NCBI RefSeq assembly: GCF_013911965.1 | Contig: NZ_JACESE010000005.1 | Location: 186,001 to 250,000, forward strand | Source: Phenylobacterium sp. | GTDB taxonomy: Bacteria; Pseudomonadota; Alphaproteobacteria; Caulobacterales; Caulobacteraceae | Length of the DNA stretch: 64,000 bases | Direction: 5' to 3' | Shown here: one piece after another, positions 24,975-32,793 of the stretch | Layout of the letters: the number at the start of each line of letters is the position of its first letter | Numbering within the stretch: position 1 is the stretch's first letter | Translations under genes and position numbers: made by a program | The notes under the pieces: generated by a model | What the model saw: only the letters and a program-made list of their open reading frames with translations | What the model was told of the DNA's origin: nothing | Database searches by the model: none

Positions 24975-26153
24975 GTGAACCTCCGCGTCTATGTGCTGGC
25001 CTTGTCCACCTTCGCCTTCGGATCGGGGGCGCTGATCTTCGCCGGTCTTCTGGAGCCCATGGCCGCCGACCTGGGCGTTTCCGTCGGGGCGGTCGGCCAG
25101 CTTCAGACCACCTACGTTCTGACCTCCGCCCTGGCGGGACCGCCTCTGGCCTTCCTCGCCGGACGCTTCGAACGTCGCGGCCTGCTTCTGACGGCGCTGG
25201 CCGTGGCCGTGATCCTGAACCTGGCCTGCTACCTCACCGCCTCCTTCCCGGCTCTCCTCGTCCTGCGCGCCGTCCTGGGGGCCACGGCCGCGCTCGCCGG
25301 GCCCGCCGCGTCGGCGGCGGCCAGCGCGCTCGTGCCGATGGAGCGTCGCGGATCGGCGCTGGCCGTCGTCACCGGCGGCATGACGGTCGCCTTCCTGATG
25401 GGCATCCCTCTGGGCAGCGTGGTCGGCTCGGCCTTCGGATGGCGGACGGCCTTCCTGCTCTCGGCGGCTCTGGCGGCCTTCGCCTTCGTCGCCATCCTCG
25501 CCTACCTGCCGAAGGTCCGGCCGCCGGGCCCGCAGGCGGGCGAAGGCTTGCGCGCCGGGCTGGTCCTGCCGCTCTTCGCCTCCACCTTCCTGGCCTTCGG
25601 GGCCGACATGACCATCACCACCTACATCGCGCCGATCCTGCGCCTGCAGGCCGGCGTGACCGGCGCCGGCGTGGCGGCCTTCCAGATGCTGGTGGGGGTG
25701 GGCAGCTTCCTGGGCCTGACGCTCGGCGGACGCGCCGCCGACCGCCAGGCCGGCGGCCTCAGCGTCACCCTCGCCTTCGCAGGACTGGCCGTGGGCGCAG
25801 GCCTGCACGGCCTGGAGCTCTCCGGCGGCGCGCCCGAGGGCCTGCCCACCTACCTGGTGGTGGGCCTGACGGTCCTGATCGGTTCGACCTCGCTCTTCTC
25901 GGTCATGCCGGTGATCCAGTCGCGCCTGATCCAGCGTGCGCCGGCCGCCGCGCCCCTGGCGCTCGCCTTCAACGGCTCGTCGGCCGCCCTGGGCCAGGCC
26001 TTCGGCGGCGCGCTCGGCGGCCTGCTGATCACCCAGGCCGGCGCGCCTTCGGTGACCTTCGCCTCGGCCGTCATCGCCGTGTCCGCCGCGGGTTTCTGGT
26101 GGCTCACCAACGGCCGCGCGCAGCCTTCGCCAGCCAAACTCGCCGCATCGTGA
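24975..26153 (+). CDS. Major facilitator superfamily transporter
   Basis: A 392-aa inner-membrane transporter with about 12 hydrophobic segments. The conserved MFS loop 2-3 motif is represented by GPPLAFLAGRFERRGLLLT, and its counterpart in the second half by GGRAADRQAG. Motif C-like Gly/Pro patterns (VTGGMTVAFLMGIPLGSVVG) suggest a drug/proton antiporter of the AraJ/YdhP type. It begins with GTG 24975. The substrate is unknown. A promoter with an internal dyad upstream suggests inducible expression, but no regulator gene lies beside it. Confidence 0.88.
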   Translation: MNLRVYVLALSTFAFGSGALIFAGLLEPMAADLGVSVGAVGQLQTTYVLTSALAGPPLAFLAGRFERRGLLLTALAVAVILNLACYLTASFPALLVLRAVLGATAALAGPAASAAASALVPMERRGSALAVVTGGMTVAFLMGIPLGSVVGSAFGWRTAFLLSAALAAFAFVAILAYLPKVRPPGPQAGEGLRAGLVLPLFASTFLAFGADMTITTYIAPILRLQAGVTGAGVAAFQMLVGVGSFLGLTLGGRAADRQAGGLSVTLAFAGLAVGAGLHGLELSGGAPEGLPTYLVVGLTVLIGSTSLFSVMPVIQSRLIQRAPAAAPLALAFNGSSAALGQAFGGALGGLLITQAGAPSVTFASAVIAVSAAGFWWLTNGRAQPSPAKLAAS

Positions 26154-26217
26154 GCGGCGGACGTGCAGCTCTCGCCCCACAGGCGAGGCTCGGTGCGACC
26201 CAAATAGGACTCACATA

Positions 26218-26242
26218 GAACTCCCGCCATTCTTGGGAGTTC
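26218..26242 (+). promoter_or_regulatory. Inverted repeat sequestering the response regulator RBS
   Basis: GAACTCCC (26218-26225) and GGGAGTTC (26235-26242) are perfect 8-bp arms with a 9-nt loop, 7 bp before the ATG of the receiver-domain gene. The right arm contains the probable ribosome binding site GGGAG, so a hairpin in the mRNA would hide it. Confidence 0.55.
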
Positions 26243-26249
26243 GAATATC

Positions 26250-26645
26250 ATGAGTCATCGACCGGTTATTCTGTTGGTCGACGACGACGTCACATTGTTA
26301 CAGGCGATTGCGCAAATACTGGGCGCTGAGAGCTTTGAGGTTGTTTTGGCGGATCAGCCAAATCTGGCCACGCAATTCCTCAATAATTTGAACGTCGACC
26401 TCGCCATTGTGGATATCTTCATGCCCGAACGCGACGGCGTCGAACTCATCCGCGACATCAAGGCGCGCCGGCCGGACCTGCCCATCATCGCCATGTCCGG
26501 CGGCTGGCGCAGCATCAATCCCGACACGGTCCTGGAAATGGCCCGCGCCCTCGGCGCCGAGGCTGGCCTCATCAAGCCGTTCGACCGCGCCGCCCTGCTG
26601 GCGACGGTGCATAAGGCGCTTCGCGACCGAACCCCATCTGGTTGA
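26250..26645 (+). CDS. Single-domain response regulator (CheY-like receiver)
   Basis: A 131-aa receiver domain with no output domain. The acidic pocket is DDD at residues 11-13, the phospho-acceptor is Asp55 in AIVDIFMPERDG, the switch Ser is in AMSGGW, and the invariant Lys is in LIKPFD. Such stand-alone proteins act in phosphorelays, chemotaxis or by protein contact. No kinase gene lies nearby. The upstream region and first 50 codons are clearly more AT-rich than the neighbouring genes. A hairpin covers its ribosome binding site. Confidence 0.92.
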   Translation: MSHRPVILLVDDDVTLLQAIAQILGAESFEVVLADQPNLATQFLNNLNVDLAIVDIFMPERDGVELIRDIKARRPDLPIIAMSGGWRSINPDTVLEMARALGAEAGLIKPFDRAALLATVHKALRDRTPSG

Positions 26646-26688
26646 GGAGCGGCGCGGCGACCGCAGGGCTCGCCGCGCCGCAGCCAAC

Positions 26689-27087
26689 CTATCGAGGCGC
26701 CGAACCCGTCGCCTGCATCGCCGCGCCGATGCGGGCCCGCAGTTCGGCGTCCTGCTGCGCCGCCTCTGCAATCTGGTTATATTCCTGCGGCGTGATGCCC
26801 GCTTCGGTGACGGCCTGCCCCATCTCGTTGGCGGCTTGCTGTTGCACCTGTTGACGCTCCTGCTCGCCCGAGGCGGACTGGAGCTTGCCGGCGTACTTCT
26901 TGTTCAGCTCGCCGACGGCGTTCATGGCCACCGCGAAGCTCTGCACCTGATCATCGCTGAAGGACGAGGCGCCAGGCGCCGACCTCTGAGGCTGGGGGGC
27001 CTGGGACGGTGCGGCCGTCTGGGCGAGGGCAGGCGCCGCGAGGCCGATCGCGAGGGCGCTGGCGAGTGCGATCGAGGGCATACGCAT
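26689..27087 (-). CDS. DUF4168 domain exported protein
   Basis: A 132-aa secreted protein. A signal peptide (MPSIALASALAIGLAAPALA-Q) precedes a Gln/Ala/Ser-rich linker and a helical domain with SFSDDQVQSFAVAMNAVGEL, QQAANEMGQAVTEAGITPQEYNQIAEAAQQDAELRARI, the pattern of DUF4168. The function of this family is unknown; members are periplasmic and common in alphaproteobacteria and cyanobacteria. It has its own upstream spacer with a promoter-like region and an inverted repeat (27132-27152). Confidence 0.82.
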   Translation of the reverse strand: MRMPSIALASALAIGLAAPALAQTAAPSQAPQPQRSAPGASSFSDDQVQSFAVAMNAVGELNKKYAGKLQSASGEQERQQVQQQAANEMGQAVTEAGITPQEYNQIAEAAQQDAELRARIGAAMQATGSAPR

Positions 27088-27131
27088 GGCGGATTCCTTC
27101 TTCCGTTGGGTCTGGCCCGACGGTCGCCGGG

Positions 27132-27152
27132 CTATTTCAGCCTACGAAATAG
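27132..27152. repeat. Inverted repeat upstream of the DUF4168 gene
   Basis: CTATTTC-AGCCTAC-GAAATAG is a perfect 7-bp dyad with a 7-nt centre. On the minus strand it overlaps a possible promoter for the DUF4168 gene (TTGATG then TAGGCT). It is AT-rich relative to its surroundings, as expected of an operator. Confidence 0.45.
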
Positions 27153-27248
27153 TTTGTCCACATCAAGGCCCACGAGAAGGCCGAAATCCCTTTCGGACCT
27201 GGCTTCCTCGACCTCGAACTCCTTCACACCACTATCGAAAAATGAGGC

Positions 27249-27809
27249 CTAAGCCTCCAGCTCGATGTCCCAGTAGAGGTAGTCGAGCCAGCTTTCGTGG
27301 AGGTAGTTGGGCGGGAAGCGGCGGCCGCGTTCCTGCAGCTCGAAGGCCTGCGGCCGGCGCGGCGCCATCAGCGGCCGGATGCCGGCCTCCTGCGGCGTGC
27401 GCCCGCCCTTGGCGAGATTGCAGCGGGCGCAGGCGGTGACGATGTTCTCCCAGCTCGTACGCCCGCCCCGCGACCTCGGCACCACGTGGTCGAAGGTCAG
27501 TTCCTCGGTGGAGCGGCAGTACTGGCAGGTGAAGCCGTCGCGCAGGAAGAGGTTGAACCGGGTGAAGGCGGGCGGCCGGTCCTGCGCCACATAGTTCTTG
27601 AGCGAGACGACGCTCGGCAGGCGCATGGAGAAGGAGGGGGAGCGGATCTCGTGGTCGTAGGTGGAGACCACGTCCACGCGGTCGAGGAAGACCGCCTTGA
27701 TCACCTCCTGCCACGGCCACAGCGACAGGGGATAGTAGCTGAGCGGCCTGAAATCCGCGTTCAGCACGAGGGCCGGCCATCCCGATGGCGGATGCTGGAT
27801 CACCTGCAT
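27249..27809 (-). CDS. HNH endonuclease family protein
   Basis: A 186-aa protein with a central zinc-binding HNH nuclease domain. The CxxC pairs are FTCQYCRSTEELTFDHVVPRS and TACARCNLAKGGRTP; LTFDHVVPRSRGGRTSWENI holds the catalytic His and Asn. The N-terminal part (LVLNADFRPLSYYPLSLWPW) is a conserved extension found in a widespread core family of stand-alone HNH proteins in alphaproteobacteria, whose cellular role is not established. No methyltransferase or toxin gene lies beside it, so it is not evidently a restriction or homing enzyme. Confidence 0.9.
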   Translation of the reverse strand: MQVIQHPPSGWPALVLNADFRPLSYYPLSLWPWQEVIKAVFLDRVDVVSTYDHEIRSPSFSMRLPSVVSLKNYVAQDRPPAFTRFNLFLRDGFTCQYCRSTEELTFDHVVPRSRGGRTSWENIVTACARCNLAKGGRTPQEAGIRPLMAPRRPQAFELQERGRRFPPNYLHESWLDYLYWDIELEA

Positions 27810-27982
27810 CGCCGGGACTCCGGACGGGGCGGAGAGGCTCCGCCGATCGGGTAAGCACAGAGACTGAAGACGAAACTCCCCTATCTCGTGTGGGCGTCGG
27901 GCTTGGACCCCCGACAGGCCAGATCATAGGCGCGATTCTGTGACGGCTCCATTGCGTCCGCTCAGCCGCCTCTTCGGCCAAA

Positions 27983-28010
27983 CAAAAAGGGGGCTCCGGC
28001 GGGAGCCCCC
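27983..28010 (-). terminator. Rho-independent terminator
   Basis: On the minus strand GGGGGCTCCCGCCGGAGCCCCC folds into a GC-rich stem, followed by TTTTTGTTT. It lies 28 bp after the stop codon of the 37-aa membrane protein gene. Confidence 0.85.
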
Positions 28011-28038
28011 TCTGCGCGACTGGAGAGTGTCGCAGGCG

Positions 28039-28152
28039 TTACGCAAAGGCGCTCAGAAGCGCGCCGACCATGACCAGGCTCGCCACGACGAACAGGGCGG
28101 GAGTCAGGCGGTCGAAAACACGTTCGGCGGCCGAGATGGAAGCGAGAGACAT
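28039..28152 (-). CDS. 37-aa single-pass membrane protein, possibly TetR-controlled
   Basis: A 37-residue protein, unrecognised. After a short soluble N-terminus (MSLASISAAERVFDRLTP) it has one transmembrane segment (ALFVVASLVMVGALLSAFA) running to the C-terminus. Support: AAAGGTG at suitable spacing before the ATG, a promoter with TTGACG and TATCTT 16 bp apart (28241-28214), and a strong terminator 28 bp after the stop. It forms a complete monocistronic unit. It is divergent from a tetR gene, and twin palindromic sites overlap its -35 region, so TetR repression is likely. Confidence 0.75.
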   Translation of the reverse strand: MSLASISAAERVFDRLTPALFVVASLVMVGALLSAFA

Positions 28153-28213
28153 GACACACACCTTTCAGTTTGAACCCCGGGGGAGCGGGGACGTTTCTCA
28201 TTTGAACGATGCT

Positions 28214-28241
28214 AAGATAGCGCACATCTGAACGTCGTCAA
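28214..28241 (-). promoter_or_regulatory. Promoter of the 37-aa membrane protein gene
   Basis: Minus-strand TTGACG (28241-28236) and TATCTT (28219-28214) with a 16-nt spacer. The -35 box falls within the first of two TetR-type sites. Confidence 0.6.
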
Positions 28242-28266
28242 GATGCATCTTTACGCCGATCAGATG
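28225..28266. promoter_or_regulatory. Two abutting 21-bp palindromic operators (TetR-type)
   Basis: Sites 28225-28245 and 28246-28266 both read CATCT-N11-AGATG and are identical at 15 of 21 positions. Their junction forms the 12-bp palindrome AAGATGCATCTT, and the full 42 bp is symmetric in its arms. They lie 20 bp before the tetR start and overlap the promoter of the divergent small gene, the classic place for an autoregulating TetR repressor. Confidence 0.7.
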
Positions 28267-28286
28267 CAGTTTTAGACTGGGTCGCG

Positions 28287-28916
28287 ATGAGAGAATCTGC
28301 AGCCGCCGAAACGCGCCCCTATCACCATGGGGACCTGCGCCGCGCCCTGGTCGAGGCCGCCTGCCGGCTGCTGGAGACCGAGGGGCCGGGCGCCCTGTCG
28401 CTGCGCGCCGTGGCGCGGGAGGCCGGGGTGAGCCCGGCGGCCCCCTATCACCACTTCAAGGACAAGAGCGAACTGCTCGACGCGGTCGCCCACGAGGGGT
28501 GGGAAAAGCTCGACGCGGCCTTCGAGGCCGTGCGCAGGAGCGGGATAGCGCCTGGCCACCTCGTGCGGGAGCTGGGCGTGGCCTATGTCTGTTTCGCCCG
28601 CGAACATCCGGCGCTCTACCGGGTGATGTACGACTGCTCGCGCGACAAGGCCGACATGCCGGCCCACGTGCACGAGAACGAGGAAAGCGCCTATCGGCGG
28701 GTGAAGGAGACCCTGATCTCCGCCGGCGCCGATCCGGCCGACGAGGTCGGCCTGGAACTGGCCACCATCGCCTGCTGGTGCGCCGGTCACGGCCTGGCCG
28801 AGATGGCGAGCTTCAAGCAGTTCGAGCCCCTGAAGGAAGCGCTGGGCGGGGAAGAGGCCTTCCTGCGCGGCGTGCTCGAACATCTGGGGGTGTTCGCCCG
28901 CGGGCTGCAGCGCTAG
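28287..28916 (+). CDS. TetR family transcriptional regulator
   Basis: A 209-aa TetR-family repressor. The N-terminal helix-turn-helix covers about residues 12-60 (YHHGDLRRALVEAACRLL, LSLRAVAREAGVSPAAPYHH, FKDKSELLDAVAHEGW). The C-terminal ligand domain contains REHPALYRVMYDCSRDKADM and CWCAGHGLAEMASF and resembles the WHG/TetR_C_25-type subgroup; its ligand is unknown. It is divergent from a 37-aa membrane protein gene, with twin operators between them. gluQRS follows 10 bp downstream. Confidence 0.92.
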   Translation: MRESAAAETRPYHHGDLRRALVEAACRLLETEGPGALSLRAVAREAGVSPAAPYHHFKDKSELLDAVAHEGWEKLDAAFEAVRRSGIAPGHLVRELGVAYVCFAREHPALYRVMYDCSRDKADMPAHVHENEESAYRRVKETLISAGADPADEVGLELATIACWCAGHGLAEMASFKQFEPLKEALGGEEAFLRGVLEHLGVFARGLQR

Positions 28917-28926
28917 ATCCCAGGGG

Positions 28927-29778
28927 GTGAGCGCCCCCTTCGTCACCCGCTTCGCCCCCTCGCCCACGGGCTATCTGCACCGGGGGCATGCGTTTTCGGC
29001 CCTGACCGCATTCGAGGCCGCAAGGGCGGCGGGCGGGACCTTCCTGCTGCGCATTGAGGACATCGACGCCACGCGCGTGCGGCCGGCGTTCGAGGCGGCG
29101 ATCTTCGAGGACCTGGCCTGGCTCGGCCTGTCCTGGCCCACCCCGGTCCGCCGCCAGTCGGAGCACATGGCCGACTACGAGGCGGCGCTGGAACAGCTGC
29201 GCGCGAGGGGCCTCGTCTACCGTTGCTTCCGGACCCGCAGGGAGATCGCCCAGGCCATGGCCAGCGCCCCGCACGGCGCGATGGAGCAGTTCCGCGGCGC
29301 GCCCCTCCCCCCCGAGGAGGAGGCCGAGCGGCTGGATCGCGGCGAGCCCTTCGCCTGGCGCCTGTCGCTGGCGGCGGCCGAGGCGCGGCTGGGCGGCTTC
29401 GATCGACTGAGCTTCGTGGAGGAAGGCCGGGGACCGTCGGGCGAGCACGGAAGCATCGCCGCACGGCCGGAGCTCGGCGGCGACGTCGTCCTGGCGCGAA
29501 AGGATGTGGGCGTGGCCTATCACCTGGCCGTGGTCGTCGACGACGCCCTGCAGGGCGTCACCCACGTGATCCGCGGCCAGGACCTGTTCGAGGCCACCCA
29601 TGTGCAGCGTCTGCTTCAGGCGCTGCTCGATCTGCCGACGCCGGTCTATCGGCACCATCGGCTGCTGGTGGGGCCGGACGGGAAGCGCTACGCCAAGCGC
29701 GACCGGGCCGAGACCTTGCGGGCCCTGCGGGAGGCCGGCGTCACCCCCGCCGAGCTGAGAGCGGAGATGGGACTTTGA
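28927..29778 (+). CDS. gluQ: Glutamyl-Q tRNA(Asp) synthetase
   Basis: A 283-aa truncated GluRS paralogue that attaches glutamate to queuosine 34 of tRNA(Asp). The class I signature is FAPSPTGYLHRGHA (HIGH-like), the KMSKS-like element is KRYAKRD, and there is no anticodon-binding domain. FLLRIEDIDATRVRPAFE and QDLFEATHVQRLLQALL are conserved. The Cys cluster that binds zinc in some homologues is reduced here to VYRCFRTRREI. The start is GTG 28927. It overlaps the next transporter gene as TTGA. Confidence 0.92.
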   Translation: MSAPFVTRFAPSPTGYLHRGHAFSALTAFEAARAAGGTFLLRIEDIDATRVRPAFEAAIFEDLAWLGLSWPTPVRRQSEHMADYEAALEQLRARGLVYRCFRTRREIAQAMASAPHGAMEQFRGAPLPPEEEAERLDRGEPFAWRLSLAAAEARLGGFDRLSFVEEGRGPSGEHGSIAARPELGGDVVLARKDVGVAYHLAVVVDDALQGVTHVIRGQDLFEATHVQRLLQALLDLPTPVYRHHRLLVGPDGKRYAKRDRAETLRALREAGVTPAELRAEMGL

Positions 29779-30701
29779 GCGACACGCCCGCGCCGGCGCC
29801 GGCCGAGACGTCGACGGACGGACGCGCCCTGGCGGTCCTGGTGTTCGGCGCGGCCGTGATCGGCCTCGTCCCCATACTGGTGCGCCTGTCCGACACCGGC
29901 TCGGCCGCCGCCGGCTTCTGGCGGCTGACCTTCGCCCTGCCCCTGCTAGCCCTGATGGCGCGGCGAAGCGGTGCGAAGCTCAGCCCCGGACCTTCCCGGC
30001 TGGCGGTGGCGGCGGGCGTCATGTTCGCGCTGGATCTCGGCTTCTGGCACTACGGCATCGCCATGACCTCGGTGGCCAACGCCACCGTGCTGACCAATCT
30101 GACGCCGGTGGTGGTCACCGCCTTCGCCTGGATCTTCCTGCGCCAGACGCCGCGGCGCCTGTTCGTGGCCGCGGTCGCCCTGGCGATGGCCGGCGCCTTC
30201 ACCATGGCCGCGGCCAAGGGCGGCGCGCCGGGCCCGAACCCGACGCTCGGCAACGCCTCGGCGGCGCTGACGGCCCTCTGGTACGCCTTCTACTTCCTGG
30301 CCGTCAGCGCGGCCCGGAAGACGGAGGCGGCCAGCCGCATCATGTTCTGGTCGAGCCTGACCGGAGCGCCCCTGCTGCTGATCGCCGCCAAGCTGCTGGG
30401 CGAGACGGTCATCCCGGGGAGCCTCGGCGGCTGGGCGGCCTGCGCGGGCCTGGGCGTGCTGCACGTCGCCGGCCAAGGCGCCATCGCCTGGGCGCTGGGC
30501 CGCCTGCCGCCGGCCACGGCCTCCGTCGTGGTGCTGATCCAGCCCGTGGTCGCCGCCATCGCCGGCTGGCTCCTGTTCGCCGAGGCGCTGGGCCCCCTGC
30601 AGGCTGCGGGCGGCGTCGTGACCCTGGCCGGGGTGGCGCTCGCCCAGTGGAGCGCGCGGCCGCCCCGCGCGCCGGCCGCGAACGCGCCGAAGCCCGCCTA
30701 G
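29775..30701 (+). CDS. EamA/DMT family transporter
   Basis: A 308-aa inner-membrane protein with ten hydrophobic segments in two EamA repeats, the drug/metabolite exporter superfamily. The first repeat shows SAAAGFWRLTFALPLLALMA and the second PPATASVVVLIQPVVAAIAGW, LLFAEALGPLQAAGGVVTLAG. The start is the TTG at 29775, whose TTGA overlaps the gluQ stop; this is preferred because the sequence before it reads as gluQ in another frame. The substrate is unknown. It converges on selO with a 4-bp overlap. Confidence 0.85.
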   Translation: MSDTPAPAPAETSTDGRALAVLVFGAAVIGLVPILVRLSDTGSAAAGFWRLTFALPLLALMARRSGAKLSPGPSRLAVAAGVMFALDLGFWHYGIAMTSVANATVLTNLTPVVVTAFAWIFLRQTPRRLFVAAVALAMAGAFTMAAAKGGAPGPNPTLGNASAALTALWYAFYFLAVSAARKTEAASRIMFWSSLTGAPLLLIAAKLLGETVIPGSLGGWAACAGLGVLHVAGQGAIAWALGRLPPATASVVVLIQPVVAAIAGWLLFAEALGPLQAAGGVVTLAGVALAQWSARPPRAPAANAPKPA

Positions 30702-32116
30702 TCCGACAGCCCGTAGGCCTGACGCGCCTGCTCGATGGCCGCCAGCTTGGCTTCGAACGGGCCCCACCGGTCGTCGAGATCGATGCTGGCCCAGATCATC
30801 TCGTTCTCCTGGTGGATCAGCTCCTGCGGCTCGGGCGCCTGGAAGTAGGGGTCCGCCAGCGCCTCGGGCCGCGCCGGCGCGTAGGCCTTCAGCGTCTGAC
30901 GGAAGGCGGCGAAGCCTTCGCCTGCATAGAGGTCGCCCCGCACGCCCGCCAGGGCGCGTCCTTCGTCGCCGCCGAACCAGTCGAAGAAGAAGGGCTCCCA
31001 GCGCAGGCGTTCGCCCCCGGCGGCCAGCGCCTGGAAGGCGGCCTGGGCGAGTTCGGCGTCGGCGTCGGCGCCGCGGCTTTCGACACCCAGGCGCCGCCGG
31101 ATGGCCCGCGCCAGTTCCTGCCGGTAGGCCGGGGCGAAGAGGTTCAGGGCGGCGACCAGGCTCTCCTCCTCGCCCACCAGGCTCAGGCAGCCGCCCAGCT
31201 GGCGCAGGTTCCAGAAGACGGCCTCGGCCTGGCGTCCGAAGCTGTAGAGCCCCGACTGGTCGAAGTAGGCGGCGACGAAGTTCGGGTCGTTGTGCGGGAG
31301 GAAGCGGTAGGGACCGTAGTCGAAGCTCTCGCCGGTGATGTTCATATTGTCGGTGTTGAGCACGCCGTGGACGAAGCCGGCCGCCATCCAGGCCGCCGTC
31401 AGCCGCGCCATACGCCCCGTGACCGCCTCCAGCAGGGCGGCGGGCCGGTCCTTCGCGCCGTCGAGTTCGGGATAGTAGAGGGCGATGACGTGGTCGATCA
31501 GGGCCTCGATCCGGTCGGGCCGCTCCTCGAAGGCATGCCGCTGGAAGGTCCCGAAGCGGACGTGGCTGTGCGACAGGCGCACCAGCACCGAAGACCGTGT
31601 CGGACTGGGTTCGTCGCCCCGCTCCAGCGCCTCGCCCGTCTCGATCAGCGAAAAGGAGCGCGAGGTCGGCACGCCCAGCGCCTCGAGCATGGCGGTGGCC
31701 AGCACTTCCCGGACGCCGCCCTTGAGCGTCAGCCGTCCGTCGCCGAAGCGGGAATAGGGCGTCTGGCCCGAACCCTTGGTCCCGAGGTCGAGCAGGCGGC
31801 CGGTCCCCTTCTCGCGCAGCTGGGCGAAGAGAAAGCCGCGGCCGTCGCCGATGTCGGGGTTGTAGGTGCGGAACTGGTGGCCGTGATAGCGCATCGCCCG
31901 AGGCTGGCCGAAATTGTCCGGCAGGGGCTGGAAGCGGCCGAAGTGGGCGATCCATTCCTCGTCGCTCAGCCCATCCAGGCCGACCGTGGCCGCGGCGCGG
32001 TCGTTGCGGTGGCGGAGCAGGGTCTGGGGAAAGTCGGCCGGCTTCACCGGATCGGAGAAGGCCTCGCCCAGGGCGTCGAACTGCGGGTCGGGGCGATAGT
32101 CGTCGCTGATCGGCAT
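30698..32116 (-). CDS. selO: Protein adenylyltransferase SelO (YdiU family)
   Basis: A 472-aa pseudokinase that transfers AMP to Ser/Thr/Tyr of target proteins, protecting against oxidative stress. Conserved stretches are YHGHQFRTYNPDIGDGRGFL, LDLGTKGSGQTPYSR, GGVREVLATAMLEALGVPT, VRLSHSHVRFGTFQ and GFVHGVLNTDNMNITGESFD, the last containing the ion-binding Asn/Asp. Bacterial homologues often end with a CxxC-like pair; none is seen here. ATG 32116 is preceded by GGAGGG; an upstream TTG at 32137 would overlap bioD and is less likely. It follows bioD by 17 bp on the same strand. Confidence 0.93.
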   Translation of the reverse strand: MPISDDYRPDPQFDALGEAFSDPVKPADFPQTLLRHRNDRAAATVGLDGLSDEEWIAHFGRFQPLPDNFGQPRAMRYHGHQFRTYNPDIGDGRGFLFAQLREKGTGRLLDLGTKGSGQTPYSRFGDGRLTLKGGVREVLATAMLEALGVPTSRSFSLIETGEALERGDEPSPTRSSVLVRLSHSHVRFGTFQRHAFEERPDRIEALIDHVIALYYPELDGAKDRPAALLEAVTGRMARLTAAWMAAGFVHGVLNTDNMNITGESFDYGPYRFLPHNDPNFVAAYFDQSGLYSFGRQAEAVFWNLRQLGGCLSLVGEEESLVAALNLFAPAYRQELARAIRRRLGVESRGADADAELAQAAFQALAAGGERLRWEPFFFDWFGGDEGRALAGVRGDLYAGEGFAAFRQTLKAYAPARPEALADPYFQAPEPQELIHQENEMIWASIDLDDRWGPFEAKLAAIEQARQAYGLSD

Positions 32117-32133
32117 GGTCGCCCTCCGGCGGG

Positions 32134-32793
32134 TCAAAGGAGATCGGCGGCCCAGGCCTGCGCATTCCGCGCCGCGCCGACCACCGGCGTTCCCGAAGAG
32201 AAGCGCCGCAGGTCGGCCAGAGTTTCGGCGAAATCCGGCGCGGAGGGATCGGCGTCCTGGCTGACGACCAGGGCTTCGACGGCCAGTCCGCGGGCGCGGA
32301 CCACCTGCAGCGCCGTGAGATTGTGGCTCATCGATCCCAGATAGGAGCCGCCGACCAGCAGGACCGGCAGGCCGAGCGCCGCCATGAGGTCGAGGTTGAG
32401 CCCGTCCTCGGCCAGCGGCGACATGACCCCGCCGGCGCCCTCCACCAGCATCAGGTCGGCCTGAGCGCGCGCCAGGGCCTGCCGGCAGAGGTCGGCGAGC
32501 GTCCCGAGCCGCAGATCCGCGCCCTCGCGCCTTGCGGCCATGGGGGGCGAGAGGGGCGCCGCGAAACGCAGGGGCGAGACGCCTTGCAGCGTCTCGTCAG
32601 TCAGCGGCTGGCCCATGGCCGCCAGCAGCCGGCCAGGATCGCTGTCGACCCAGTCGGCCGCGTCGACGCCGCTGACCACCGGCTTGAAGGCCGCAACGCG
32701 CAGGCCCCGCGTGCGTGCGGCCGTCAGGAGGACGCAGCCGACATAGGTCTTGCCGACGTCCGTATGGGCGCCGGCGACGAAGAGGGCGCGCAT
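32134..32793 (-). CDS. bioD: Dethiobiotin synthetase
   Basis: A 219-aa ATP-dependent carboxylase that closes the ureido ring of dethiobiotin from 7,8-diaminopelargonate and CO2. The P-loop is AGAHTDVGKTYVG at the N-terminus; FKPVVSG and VEGAGGVMSPLAEDGLNLDL are the conserved substrate and Mg2+ sites. It starts within the bioF stop codon (TGATG), so the two are translationally coupled. Part of the bioF-bioD-selO unit. Confidence 0.95.
   Translation of the reverse strand: MRALFVAGAHTDVGKTYVGCVLLTAARTRGLRVAAFKPVVSGVDAADWVDSDPGRLLAAMGQPLTDETLQGVSPLRFAAPLSPPMAARREGADLRLGTLADLCRQALARAQADLMLVEGAGGVMSPLAEDGLNLDLMAALGLPVLLVGGSYLGSMSHNLTALQVVRARGLAVEALVVSQDADPSAPDFAETLADLRRFSSGTPVVGAARNAQAWAADLL

Noticed and set aside
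29946-32165. A 739-codon minus-strand open frame
   Set aside because: It overlaps selO and the DMT transporter in other frames, is Arg/Pro/Gly-rich and has no motif; the real genes are clear.
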